Assembly: GCF_000005505.3 (NCBI RefSeq) | Contig: NC_016131.3 | Span: forward strand, 63,969,355 to 64,033,354 | DNA from: Brachypodium distachyon | Taxonomy: Eukaryota; Streptophyta; Magnoliopsida; Poales; Poaceae | Reading direction: 5' to 3' | DNA: 64,000 nucleotides | Shown here: piece after piece, positions 22,978 to 34,705 of the stretch | Layout of the letters: the number at the start of each line of letters is the position of its first letter | Numbering within the stretch: position 1 is the first letter of the stretch | Program-made: the position numbers and the translations under genes | The notes under the pieces: generated by a model | Database searches by the model: none | What the model was told of the DNA's origin: nothing | Seen by the model: only the letters and a program-made list of their open reading frames with translations

Positions 22978-24756
22978 GTCTGCAGGTTTAGGAACCGGCC
23001 GGAGATCGATCGCACCTCTGATCGGGGTTCTGTTTGTTCGTGTCCTCGTACAGGTTGTAGCTGGATTTTGTTACGTCCATTCATGGCTTACGTGCAGCGC
23101 ACTCCCTGCGGCCATGAGCCCATGATCGTGTGCGTTGTGTGTGATGCGTGGAGAGCTCGTTTGGGTCCGGGGCGCTTATTTGGCGGCACGATGATTACTT
23201 ACGTCGATTACTTATGTTGGAAGTCAACCTGGGACAATCGGCGCTCAATTGCTGTTCTGCATGTTTGCTAACTGCAGAAAAGGAGGTTAAAGTTCAGATG
23301 AGCAAGCTCTATGTAGGATTGGAAAAGGAAAGTTGATTCTTAATCACGTATCTTTGTTGTTTTTTCACGAAAGTCGACCATTTTTTATAAGACTATCTTA
23401 TCTTAAATAAAAAATAATACATATAAGTCGTTGGGAAAAAAACGACATCGTCGTCAACCTCCGCTCGCTGGGTTGCACGTGAACGAAGTTTGATGCCGCC
23501 TCTAGATTTTCGAACCATGTCCGAGCCAGGAAAACATGGTTGACTTAGCAACTGAAAAGTGACGGGCCGCAACCACAAGACGCTGGTGATTGATCTGAGA
23601 AACAGAACTCTGTCACGAAGAAGGCGACGAAGAGGATTGGATGACCATCCCAGATCCTAGACAGGTTCAAAGCATTCCGAACTCACTAGCTCCGCCGAAG
23701 CTCGTCGAACCTTGACAACTTGAGAAGCACCACGCCAAGACCATTTGCAAAACACAAGGACATAACCAAATCTACTACTCCAGACGAGTAACGACAAGAT
23801 GATCCCCCAAGCTCCTCTATGTCATTGACAAGATCGTCACCGAGGAGGTGAATCATGAGTTGAAAAACTTTATTCGCATACTGCATGTCGTCTCCATGTC
23901 CAAATGATGCCGTTGTCAACGAACCAAATCCTAGCGTCAAGAAACCTAACTACCGCGTCGCTTTGCAGATCTGGGGTCTTCATCTTCTCCACCGCCGAAG
24001 TGGCAAGCGAAGGAGGAGAGATTGGTGGTGGACTAGTTCCGCGGTACTACTACGGTACCGCGGTGGCTCTTTCTAGACAGAGAAAAGAAACAACTGGGGT
24101 TTCTAAAGAGAGGGAGATGTAGGCATCCCTTGCCCCACGTTTCGTCGTTTGGTGTGTGGTGGGACTTCCTAAGGGACTGGGAAATAAAGTTTTTTTAAGG
24201 AGTGTGAGATAAAGTTTTAGAGCATCTCCAGCCCAACACTTGAACAAGGCCACTGTCCAGTTTCCTTTTAGGGGAACCCCTTTCATCTTAGGTAGGCTCC
24301 GGCTAAACGAGGTCTGGGTAATGGACCGTCCCGTCCTGACTCGTTGACGAGAGCTGTGCCGGCCCGTGTTTTCTCTTTTGGGGGAAAGTAGATAGACCTC
24401 TGATTTGATGAACGAAATCAAGCATGTTCCGGCGGTGAGATCCGTGGCCGCACAAGCGGTGTGGCGCTGCTGCGGGTGACAGCACGACGTGACCCGATTA
24501 AACAAAGCCGACACGGGAAGTTTCGAGACCCTCAGGCCTCAACCCGAGAAGAACCAGGCCCACCTCGCCTTCGGCCGCGACTACCTCGAAACCATCGCAA
24601 ACACCGGCGTAGTACGCTACGCGAGCAGCAAAACCACGGCCAGCCGCCAGACGGCCAGCAAAACCAAACCACGGCCAGCCATCATGCGCGAAACGCCCAA
24701 ACAACCCGCGGAATAGCGCCCCCGCAAAACCGCGAGCCACTCCTCGGGCGCGCAAC
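22978..24756. other. Intergenic between the proline-rich ORF and the USP gene
   Basis: No supported exon. A minus frame at 23686-23940 is open but matches nothing I know and has no plausible splice partners. The last ~250 bp before the USP TATA box are GC-rich and look promoter-proximal. Confidence 0.5.
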
Positions 24757-24765
24757 ATATATAAT
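24757..24765 (+). promoter_or_regulatory. TATA box of the universal stress protein gene
   Basis: ATATATAAT lies about 110 bp before the ATG at 24876, in otherwise GC-rich sequence, implying a leader of about 85 nt. Confidence 0.5.
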
Positions 24766-24875
24766 CCTGCTCCAGGAGCCTAACCCGTCCCCATCAAAAA
24801 GTCGCACACTTTTTACCGCGACGGTGTTGAGTGTTGGATCGAGCTGGTGCTCTGCTCGCAACAAAGGCAGAAGAG

Positions 24876-25607
24876 ATGGAGACCGAGGGCCGACGGATAC
24901 TGGTTGCCGTGGACGAGGGCGACGAGAGCGTCCACGCGCTGCGGTGGTGCCTCGCCAACTTCGCCGCGCCCGGAGACACCGTCGTCCTGCTCTACGTCCG
25001 CCCGCCGCCGCCCACGTACTCCCTGCTCGACGCCTCCGGTACGCACACACTGTTTGCCATCACCCTCGCGCCTCTGCTCCTACACGTGAACCGATCCTAC
25101 TCTTTTTTCTTCACTAATTAACCTGTACCGTAAGCTCCGCTAGGCTATCTGTTCGCTGAGGAGGCGACCGCCGCGATCGACGGCTACAGCCGGGAGGTGG
25201 CGGAATCGGTGGTGCAGAAAGCGCGGAAGCTCTGCGCGTTATACAGCCGGGAGTACGGCAGAGCGAACGGTGGGATGAAAGTGGAAGTGAAGGTGTCGGT
25301 TGGGGACGCCAGGAGCGTCATCTGCGAGATGGTGGACGAGCTTGGAGCTGACGTGCTGGTGATGGGAAGCCATGGCTATGGCCTCTTCAAGAGGTAATTA
25401 AATTGCTCACTTACGGTATTATGTATGTACTGCCACACGGGACGCTCCCAGCAGTGAGACCGGCTTAACGGATCCTAATTTCAGCTTCTCTGTTTTGCTT
25501 GCACTTCAGTCCTGTGTTCTCGATGGTTTTGCAGAGCTCTTCTGGGGAGTGTCAGCGATTACTGCGTCAGGAACGCGAACCGCCCCGTTCTCATCGTGAA
25601 GTCATGA
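24876..25607 (+). CDS. Universal stress protein (UspA family, ATP-binding type)
   Basis: Three exons join in phase: 24876-25038, 25144-25393 and 25535-25607, giving 161 residues, a standard single-domain plant USP. The start RRILVAVDEGDESVHALRW is the usual first strand and helix. The ATP-binding motif G-2X-G-9X-G-S is intact: G129, G132, G142, S143 in GSHGYGLFKRALLGS. The chain ends in the strand PVLIVKS. Such proteins are small soluble stress-induced dimers that bind ATP/AMP; the exact role of this one cannot be read from sequence. I chose the ATG at 24876 because it is the first in-frame ATG of the family-like sequence. Confidence 0.92.
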
Positions 25608-26470
25608 AAGGGATGGAACTGGTTTTTGAGTGATCGGCGATGATGCACGTACTTCGGTACTTGCAAGTGAATATGTGATGTTTGACATTTCATTCCAAGC
25701 TATTTATTCAGCTTTTCTTTTCTTTTTTTTTCTTTTCTTTACTTTGTGCTTAATTAATCCCCTTGTAACCTGCCAGAGGAGCCAGGGAACGTGTCGTGTC
25801 GAGTGATGACTCTCGAGTTCTCTGGCGACGTATGTTGTTGTTGTATGTTGTCGGGCATGGTGTTGCACATGTTATGTACAGTAGCAATCTGTCGTGAGTA
25901 TTGTATCTATCATGGATTGTAATCAGACTCTACTCACCAAAGAACAAGTCCACAAACTTCAGTTAATTAGGAGTACCTTATTCGCCCACACACAATATTT
26001 CAAGAGATATTATACTACAGACACGTCCATTTTTAGAAAATTTGAGTCACATGTAATATTTTGACACTTAATACGGGACGGAGTGAGAACAATTTTCACC
26101 GGCGTCTCGGGGAGAATTTACATGTTTAATTTCTTCACTGCCCTGCTTTAATTTTTTGAGAAACACGACGGGTACGTCACCTACCACTGAAAGAATAGCG
26201 TCGGTTAAATCCTGAAATAATCCAGGGAAATGTGACACTCATGTCAAGTCTAGGACTTCAACCTAGGTGGGCAGATTTCACCACAAAGAACCAGACCAGC
26301 TGAGTATGATCAGTTCACGCCCCTCCTTTTATTTTTTAGAGACAAATCGCTAGCTTCGTCTTTATTTTTTCCACTTCAACAACACACTGCAAGCATAGTT
26401 CTTTGGGCCGTGTAGTGCATAGCTATTGTTGGGCTCTTCACGTGGAGTTTACTCATGGCTGCACCAAAAT
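25608..26470. other. USP 3' flank with a half Stowaway
   Basis: Holds the USP 3' UTR (T-rich tracts near 25710). Around 26020-26090 is a Stowaway-like half (CATGTAATATTTTGACACTT, GGGACGGAGTGAG) without a clear left end. No exon seen. Confidence 0.5.
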
Positions 26471-26878
26471 GGAGAAGATGTACTCCCATCCCTTAGGTGC
26501 CACCGTATGCTCCCAACGCATGATAACACACCTAAAAAGTTTTCAAAAATTGCAAAATAAGTTGAGTGGGTTCATAAGATATGTGTCTGCCATGTTACAA
26601 AGTTTCAATTCTAAATTCATTATATACAAAGAGAAACAAAAAAGACAAATGCAAACATGAACAGTGTCAGAAATTTTGTCTATTGTGTTTTTGTCTTTTT
26701 GCGATCTACTCACATCTAGATTTGTCTTTTTTGTTTCTATATGCATATAATGAATTTGGATTTGAAATTTTGTGACATAGTAGACACGTATCTTATGAAC
26801 CCACTCAATTTATTTCAAAAAATTTAAAAACTTTTTTTATGAGTGCTACCGTGCGTTGGGAACACGGTAGCACGCTAA

Positions 26879-27432
26879 GGGCCTGATTGGAAGCCCGGTT
26901 TTTGGGCCAAAACAGGTGTAAAATTCGGCGCACATTGTTTTTCCAACGGAAGCCCAAAACTCTGATTGGTTGACCGTTTAGGTATTCCTTTACCCCCGTT
27001 TTAGGCTTGTTACAAGCGGAAACTAATACGGATCTCAGGAGATCCGAATAATCTCACCGAGATGGACACAGAGACAAACCACGAGAGAATACAGTGGCTG
27101 GATCGATCGGAGGCGCGACGACGGCGGCTGGGACGATGGGGATCCACCGAGGAAGGATGCAGCCGGCTGCAACAAGGGGATCCAGCGGCGGCGGCGGGAC
27201 CCAGCGGCGGATGCTCGGCAGAGGTCGCAAGGTCCAGCGGCGGATGTGGCAGGATCCAGCGGCGGATGCTCGGCGGAGGTCGCAAGGTCCAGCGGCGGCG
27301 GCTGCCCGGCATTTCTTCTCTCCCAAACACTAAACGCCGGTGTTTTGATTCACCTGTAACCTGTTGTGCACGTCAAAATGCACCCGTAAGTATTCACGGG
27401 TGAAAATTTTTACATAGTTTCCAAGCGGGGCC
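26879..27432. mobile_element. Tourist/Harbinger-like element inserted in the foldback MITE
   Basis: TAA flanks both sides (26876-26878 and 27433-27435). The ends GGGCCTGATTGGAAGC and, reverse-complemented, GGCCCCGCTTGGAAAC form imperfect inverted repeats. The interior is GC-rich and repetitive and shows no transposase. Confidence 0.65.
27178..27302. repeat. GC-rich minisatellite inside the Tourist-like element
   Basis: Repeats of a CCAGCGGCGGATG core with a GCTCGGC(A/G)GAGGTCGCAAGG extension. The long unit occurs twice about 66 bp apart, with a shorter variant between. The frames across it give only low-complexity peptides. Confidence 0.8.
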
Positions 27433-27462
27433 TAAGGGGTGGGAGCACCGTATATCTTCTCC

Positions 27463-30400
27463 ACCAAAATGGTATGCACTGCTAGTGTGGGTTGCGGAAG
27501 CCTGAAAGCTTTGTGGTGATGTGGTTTGCGAGGTTGTCTCTTGATATATTTTAGTTCGGCGTGGTTATTTCTCGGTTGTTGTTTTTTAAGTGGAATGTTA
27601 AATATTGGTATCTAAGCACCATTCATACTTCCTCCTTTCAATCATTCGATCACAATCTTAAAACTCAAAGATCCGATGTCTAAACAACGTACTTGTCCCT
27701 AACAAAAAATCTGGCGATTTAGACATAACGGAACCGTTTTAGTTGTCTCTAAATGTAACACTGCCAACCATCACGTGGCATTATTATCTGGAAAAAAACA
27801 TCAAGTAACATTTCCGATCGAGGTCAGCAATTGTCTGACGTCTTGTTGGTGTAAAAACCGTCAGTCATGACGCACATAAATCCACTGGCCGCCTACAGCA
27901 CCATATAAAAGGTTAAACACCGTTCGCTGCTGCTGCTGTCTCTTCAGCGTCTTTCAACGTCGGCGGTCGTTCCAGCGGAGTGTCGGCGACCGAAGATCCC
28001 GAGAGCGAAAACTTCCAGGTCAATTTTCACGATGAGATGAGATGTTACGGCACGAGTAACGAGTTGAATCAATGGCTTTTCTTTTTCTGCGCGATGCTAG
28101 CACGTGCCTTTTGCATTCTGTATGTATACGTATGCATTTATCCGGTTCGATCAGATCGACGTCCGTTTGGAGATATTCTACGCATCCTAAGTAAATGTTC
28201 GTGAATTAAGAATTTATGTTATGCTGAGTTTCTGATAAATAAAAATTATGTCAAAATATTATTTTTTTAAAATAGTTATCTTGAGAGTCATGAAAACCAA
28301 TCAAGCATTGTCAAGAGATCGTGATACGTTTAGAATGAGTGACAATTAGATGATTCCGTATCCATTAAAGGGTTGTCTTGTTGAAGTGAATTCGCGACCA
28401 CCAACTCAAAACTTTATAAGTGTTAGATGAATATATGCAGTTCTTAATCAAACAAAACAATTTAAGTGAACGCGCATCACGTACGCCATTGCAAAAACGA
28501 TTTATAACCAAGCACTACACTAAGTCACTAACCAACACCGTTCTGTTGTAAGGTTACAACTAACGGAGGAAACTTGGTCGTCCATCGCGGTTGCTGTGGG
28601 ATAGTACGTACCCTATACTAATTACAAGTAAATCTTTCTTTAGATTTTCTCTGAGCATATGCATAACTATATATCTATTTATGACCCCTCAACGAATGCA
28701 TGCAACACAACAGAATCGCTTGGGCAAGAAGCGACCTGTCCTTTTCAAACAGAGAGCTGGAGAGAGAGCGGCCGGGGTCCAAGTCCAAACAAACAAAACA
28801 GTTGGACTGGCATGCATTGCCGCATTGGCATGTCTATGGGGACTTAATTAGATTTGAAGTGCCGGCTGGGTCAAGGAGAAGACAAGCAGTACTCTATTAG
28901 ACTAAGATTAATTAGATATGTCTCGGCAGATCGAAGCTTCATACCTGGTTGGTAGGTACCCATCCCTCTCCGATCAACCGAAGCTAGCCATCATTCCCAT
29001 CGCTCGACCACCATCACCACGGCAGCAATTTGGCCAGGCTCAACTCGCACGCAATTCTGTCGCTCTTGCAAAGGCACGGGATTATGGAAGAAACTGATAA
29101 TGGTGAACAGTGTTTCCTTTCCAGATTTGGACAATGGATTAAAGAGCTCTCGATCCGTAGTGATTTGGTAGTAAGAAACATATCAGATTCCCATTCTCTA
29201 GGATTTGTGCTGGAATCCTAGGTGCCGTACGTCTTACATGATGTAGTTTTCTTAGTGACAGAATGTAGATTAGTTCCGACTTGTGCTAGGGAGTACGTAG
29301 CAACTACACTATTGGGCAGAATCGACTAATTGTGACTTGTACCAGCAACTACTACACAATTACTGCTCCATTACACAAAAAATAAACCTATGTAAGTTGT
29401 CGTGTAGTATCATGCCCTCCGGTTAGGTGTATCAGGCCTGATTTGGTTAACATAAGGATTTGAACAATACTTAGTTTTCTTGAACATATGAACAATACTT
29501 AGTTATGTCATATGCTCTTTTTACACAATATTTATTGAGCTCGCAACGCTACTAATTTTTTATTAGGTGGACTGCATGAATAAAGCTGGATCATCCGACA
29601 AATAAATGGGGCATGCATCCGAAGCGTCAGGAGCTGCACTTAACAGTTCAGGACAATGCCATATTAAAGAGGACAGATATTACTGCTCCCTCCGTTTGGG
29701 TTTATAAGGCTCAATTTGAAGTTTGTGCCATACATTGATTAACAATTATTCAAATTATATTTTGTACATGTATATAAAAGTGATACCATTAGAAAAAGTT
29801 TTTCAATACGAATCCAATGATATATCTTTTGTGCTGCAATAATCTCATATTACCAATGTAATTTTTGGTCAAGGTTTGGCATAAAATTCCGTGTGGGTCT
29901 TATAAACCCAAACGGATGGAGTATGTAATTTATGGGACATAAAATTAATGTTATTGGATCCGCGTTCAAAACTTTAAAAATGCAGGCATGAATGTATATC
30001 ATGCAAACCACATATTAATAAATAAATTTTGGACAGAGCTTTCTATTAATGAATTAAAATGCGCACCAGCACCTTTAGGTATATTAGTGCACCAGACAAT
30101 TAAATTCATCGTTCAAAAAGTTTTGAATTTCCCCCCCAACATTGACCCAAGATGAATCTACCATGTCACAAAATTTCAGACCCAATCCACAACTGAAGAT
30201 ACAAAGAGGACAAATCTAATGTGAATAGTACCATCAGGATAATATTCAGTCCAAATTTAAGCAGTACTATTCATTTCTTGGTTTGTATTTTTTTTGTTAA
30301 CAAAATCATAGGTTGAATTTAGAATTGAATTTGTGCCGTAATACATATATTTAAAATTTTGCGTCATAAAAAAATCAGATTTTTTTCGTGACCTTTGAAT

Positions 30401-32031
30401 GAGTACACCGCCAGGGTGGGTAGTTTATACCTCATATATATTAATGGAATATGATATAATTAATAGATAACATGATCATTTAGAAACGAGCAAGCTTGTG
30501 TCTCGCAAGCTCCGTTTAGGTATTAGAGAAGACTTGGACATGTACTCCGTTTGCATGTTTTCCCATGGAAATGCAGGTAGGTAGCTAGTACACAAAGACT
30601 GTTGATGACATGAGCGTCAAGAGTAAGACTTACATAAAGTAAGGTTGGCATAGACTGTACTTTGCAGCAATGATGCTTGGAAGTAGAAGGATGGCAATTA
30701 TGAGTGTCACTAGATGCTAAACTACGAAGCCACGATCACGGTAGGCCCAGCATCCCGCCAAATTTTCTCCGTAAAACTCCAAATTCTCCCTGTCCAACAT
30801 TTGCCAGCATTGGTTGATTGACCTCAAGAACTTTCCTTTGTTCTCCTGATATAGTTGGAGATGATGGTATTAATATCCATGTCTCCGGACACGACACATT
30901 TGGTCGTCCGAAATCTGCAACGTGCAGGAAGATCACCAATATAATGAAACAGGCTTGATCTCGTCAACTTCGCAGATTCATCTAACCAAATGGCAGAGCA
31001 TCAAAGAAAATCCATCAAACCAAGTTAGCTCACCACAGCTATTTCTTGCTCATTTAAATTACGCAACGAGAAAAACCCAAACGGGGACCCCATCAAATGC
31101 AGGAACCACTGCACGCGCTTCTGATTATTCTACGACTAATACAGTACATCCCTCCGACAAATATATAGTACCAGAACCGGATACTTGGATTCTCCTCAAA
31201 GCAATTTGACAAGGAATTAATGGGCACGCAGACGCAGCAGCCGGCCCGGACGGGAGAATAGCGGAGCGCCCCCAACGGCAAAGTGGTCGCACGTCGCCTT
31301 CGGACCTGAGACAGAAAGTACGCATACATCCATCCAGCTCAACCGAACAAACTCATCACCAGACAGTCAGACACCAGGTGCCAACCAAATCGAAGTTTCA
31401 AGCCCATCCTCGACCCAACCCATACTTCCTAATTACGACGTAATCCGCTGGTTAATTCCTTCCCTTATCGTGTGTGTTTAATTTCCTGCTCTTGTCGTAA
31501 ACCCTTTTCCTGTTAACGCCTTGAATATACACACATCCTGCAGTGCAGCCTATTCCCGTTTCCCCGACTCTTCCGGGAAAATTGAAGAACATTCCAAAGA
31601 ATTTATGCCAAGTAAGTCTAGCGGCAGTGACGAATTCTCTGATAGTTAAATGCGTTCAGAACAGAACAAGTCTGAAAAGGCCCGTGACGGTGCAGCGTGT
31701 CAAGGACGAGTCAACGCGCCAACGACCTCACTGTCACACACACGCGGGAGAGGAGACGAGAGGAGCAGTTCGGTTCAAACCGAACCCGCCAATTTCTTGG
31801 CTTCTTTGCCGAGCCAACTAAACCTCCCCTCCCCGGCCGAGACTTTTCTAACCTATCGTGGGTGTTTCCTCCCTACGACCTCACAATGTTTTACTCCAGA
31901 ACAATTGGCTTCCCACCCACCTTTTAATACCCCAACCATCCCTTCCTCCCGCCCCGCCATTACCTGCTTTGCTCAAGCTCAATTAGCTTAACCCTCTGCC
32001 GATCGAGGTGCATACATACGACGGTGGAAAT
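27463..32031. other. Gene-poor interval before the PADRE gene
   Basis: Apart from the Stowaway at 29.7 kb I see no complete gene or transposon. Short frames at 29030-29221 and 30736-30939 have no recognisable family and no splice partners. The region from about 31.7 kb on is upstream sequence of the PADRE gene and includes a weak TATA-like TTTTAATAC at 31922-31930. Confidence 0.5.
29696..29921. mobile_element. Stowaway MITE, same family as 12.9 kb
   Basis: CTCCCTCCGTTTGGGTTTAT at the left and, reverse-complemented from the right, CTCCATCCGTTTGGGTTTAT. TA follows the right end; the left flank is degenerate. The interior shares TTTTTGGTCAA and GATATATCTTTTGTGC blocks, in opposite orientation, with the copy in OEP16-2 intron 2. 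Confidence 0.8.
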
Positions 32032-32613
32032 ATGGGGAACCTGGTCTCGGCGGCTGGAGCGAAGAGCGGCGGAGGGAAGGTGGTGATGGCGGACGGGAGC
32101 GTGCGGGCGCTGAGCGAGCCGGTGTCCGTGGCGGAGCTCATGATGGACCACCCGCGCCACTTCGTCGTCGACGCGCACGCGCTGCGGCAGCAGGAGAAGC
32201 ACCATCAGCAGCAGCGGAAGGCCGCCACCAAGGTCGCGCCGCTGCCGGCCGACCACGTTCTGGGCGCCGGCGGGGTGTACGTCCTGCTGCCGGCCGTCCG
32301 CGGCAAGGTGTCGGCCGACGAGGCGCGGCGCGTGCTCGCCTCGGCGTCGCTGGCGCGGTCAAGGTCGATGCCTGGCGAGCTGAGGAGGAAGCTCTCGTTC
32401 AGGAAGAGCCGGGAAGAGGCCGGTGACGAGCGGTCGGCGCCGTTGGCTGAAGTGGATAGGACGGAAGAGACGGAGGCGATCTCGGCGGAGGGTTTCGAGG
32501 AGCTCCGACCGGAGTTCTTGAGCCGGGAGCTGTCGATCAGGGGGTGGAAGCCGAGCCTAAACACCATCGAAGAGCGTGTCATGCCCAAGAAGGTGTCCCA
32601 TTGGCTCTTCTGA
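32032..32613 (+). CDS. PADRE (DUF4228) domain protein
   Basis: Single-exon protein of 193 residues starting MGNLVSAAG, with Gly2 placed for N-myristoylation. The domain runs from about residue 12: KVVMADGSVRALSEPVSVAELMM, then HFVVDAHAL, then LGAGGVYVLLPAVRGKVSADEARRVLASA. The order, a strand-rich start followed by a Y-LLP motif, is that of plant DUF4228/PADRE proteins, many of which respond to pathogens and stress. The C-terminal part has a basic ELRRKLSFRKSR patch and ends EERVMPKKVSHWLF. Biochemical function is unknown for the family. The ATG at 32032 is the first that gives the myristoylation site; an upstream GTG-led extension is not a plausible plant start. Confidence 0.88.
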   Translation: MGNLVSAAGAKSGGGKVVMADGSVRALSEPVSVAELMMDHPRHFVVDAHALRQQEKHHQQQRKAATKVAPLPADHVLGAGGVYVLLPAVRGKVSADEARRVLASASLARSRSMPGELRRKLSFRKSREEAGDERSAPLAEVDRTEETEAISAEGFEELRPEFLSRELSIRGWKPSLNTIEERVMPKKVSHWLF

Positions 32614-34026
32614 ATTTCTCTCCTCCTGATGGATGAGGAGCCGGGGTAGGCTTAATTTGACTTTGTCGTCGAAATTTTTCTTCACTTCTCTTTCTTTTTT
32701 CGAATGCTTGTCGTCAAATCCTATGTAACGAAAAGGCATGGAACATGCACGTGATGAGATAGCACAAGTGAAATTTCCCGTGTAATTATATGTTGTATCA
32801 GTTAGATGTTTGGAGCGTGTGCTAATCGACAGCCTTGTTGATCGATGAGGAAATTAATCGGAATGAAGGGCCTCCTTTTTATTAGGCGCTGTAAAAAAAG
32901 CCTCCCTGGATAAGAAACACCCTGATTTGTAAGATGACAACAAATGGTAGCAATGCGCTTGTTAAAATAATAGATAATAACACCAGCCATATAAAAACTT
33001 GTATCGCACGAGCAATTTAGTACGACATCTTGTAAAATAGGGTGAAGTGGTACATCAACTCGTGTGCAGATTCATATGCTCTGGTGGGGACACGTGTCAT
33101 GCCACGCTGGCAACACGCACGCGCTAGTAATCACGACCCCCTAGTTCACCTAGTCCCGACGAGCGGCCGGACTGCACTGAAAGCCCGACTAGGCGATTAA
33201 AAGCACACAATTCCGTAATATATGAGTCATCATTAGCGCGAATACATACATACAAATCTGAGACACCATTCATACAAATCTAACAAAATTCGGAAAAAAT
33301 TCAGACGACTTTCAGACCGTACACAATTCATCTAATCAACTCATACTGAGTGGGAAATCTTCAGAACTAACCACTACTATCATGAACATCATTTCTAACA
33401 TTACCATCGTCTGTGCAAAACGCGCCGATCAATTGCCTATTACCCTACCAAAACTCCACCCAAACCGAAGTGATCGTGGAGAGAAGAAAAGCACAAACCG
33501 TCGAGACGAAAAAATTCTGTACTGCGAATAGCCTTGGTCCCATCGTCGGAGTTGTGATTCGTGCGGCATCGTCGCCGCCGAGAAGATTGTGTCACCGCCA
33601 TCGTGCTCAAGGTGAGAGAGGAGACGATCGAAACGAATGATTTCAGAAAAAATGTGAAATATGAAAGAAAAAACACTATTTCCATCATCTGTCCGTCCCG
33701 TGGCCCAAAACAAAAATATTTTGAATCTTTTAAAACACAAAAGGAAGAAACCGCGTGGAGATCCAACGTGAAAACTTGACTCAAACTTGGAGCACAGAGA
33801 AATTACGGCCATTTACCGCTGGCACGGTTCGATCCCGTTCTCTTTCGTCCCCTACCCCTATCCCGTTCTTTCCTGTTACCCTCTCCCGGTTCCCTTCTCT
33901 CTCCCAAGTCCCAACTCCCATCTCGCCGGCTCGCCCGATGCAGACCGAGATCCCTTTCTCGCTCCCACCTCGCCCGACGCAGAGAGGAGCTCCTGCCGTA
34001 GCAACTGGGCGGAGGGAACCCCGTAC
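32614..34026. other. Intergenic, PADRE 3' flank to MESD-like fragment
   Basis: Nothing I can name. Overlapping minus frames at 33429-33812 are AT-rich and family-less. Confidence 0.45.
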
Positions 34027-34269
34027 CCGGGAGCGGCGGTCGCCGGGGCGGAGCTTGACGAAGCCGAGCGATGGGCCGGCGTGGTGGCGGAGGAGCTCGG
34101 CCTGGAGCACGGCGGGGTCCATCCGCGAGAGGTCCGGCGGCGGCGGCAATTTCCGCACGGGCCTCGCGGCGCCCCAATGCCGCCAGTCCTCGTCCTCCTC
34201 CTCGTCCACCACGTCGCGGAGGTCGTCCAGCGACGTCTCCGCTCTCGACGCCCGAGCACAGGAGGTCGG
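34027..34269 (-). pseudogene. MESD-like (LRP chaperone) first-exon fragment
   Basis: The minus strand reads LDDLRDVVDEEEDEDWRHWG, then a DLSRMDPAVLQAELLRHHAG block, then PSLGFVKLRPGDRR. This matches the start of the mature region of plant MESD-like ER chaperones (acidic DDVVD-EEDE-W-WG, then M-LQ-E-L, then FGFVKLR). A plausible donor CGG|GTACGG follows at 34026/34027. Upstream the frame is closed by TAA at 34270-34272 with no signal peptide or ATG, and no later MESD exon is visible downstream. I read it as a captured or truncated gene piece. Family assignment is from memory of the motif pattern. Confidence 0.45.
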
Positions 34270-34578
34270 TTAATGGGCTTCCAGCCCAGCCCAGGAACAA
34301 AGAAGAGCAGCACCGAACGAGTTTAGGATTGGGAAGCTGGATGGATGGATTTTGACAAGAGGCTTCCGAACACACCTCAGTATGGGCTATATAGCCTCTA
34401 TGGCCAGAGAGTCAGCCAGAGGAGCAAAAGCTAGCCCGCGTATTTGGTCCAGCCCACACCACCCATCATGGTGGAGAAGTCCAAATTCGGGTCTCTCGCC
34501 TCCAACACGCGACCGGATCCTCTTCGTCCGCCCTTGATCGGACGGGCATTCCGGCGTGCAAGCCACTCAACTCGGAAC

Positions 34579-34588
34579 CATAAATACC
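34579..34588 (+). promoter_or_regulatory. TATA-like box of the first acyl-activating enzyme gene
   Basis: CATAAATACC lies about 125 bp before the ATG at 34706. The leader then contains CT-rich sequence and a (GA)n tract at 34678-34697. Confidence 0.45.
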
Positions 34589-34705
34589 AGTGAGTGAGCT
34601 CACACACACTCTCTCTCTACCACCTCACGCCTTTGACACTCCCGTTTCGCCACCGTGTTCTTCGGCTTCTGCCTTGCAGAGAGAGAGAGAGAGAGAGCAG
34701 AAAAG

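Larger units (their letters stand above)
26471..27462. mobile_element. Long-TIR foldback MITE split by a Tourist-like insertion
   Basis: With the insert at 26879-27432 removed, left and right arms pair over most of their length. Matching blocks include GGAGAAGAT(G/A)TAC, TCCCA(T/C)CCCTTAG, CCCAACGCA, GTGGGTTCATAAGAT and AAACAAAAAAGACAAAT. The 8-bp sequence ACCAAAAT flanks both ends (26463-26470 and 27463-27470), consistent with a hAT-type target duplication. No coding capacity; the transcript would be a near-perfect hairpin. Confidence 0.75.

Noticed and set aside
23686..23940. 84-codon minus frame
   Set aside because: No family, no promoter or splice context; likely random open frame or repeat remnant.
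26490..26880. Long hairpin as a possible microRNA gene
   Set aside because: The pairing is the arms of a MITE with target duplications. It might yield siRNAs, but nothing marks a miRNA precursor.
30736..30939. 67-codon minus frame
   Set aside because: No similarity I can name; surrounded by intergenic sequence.
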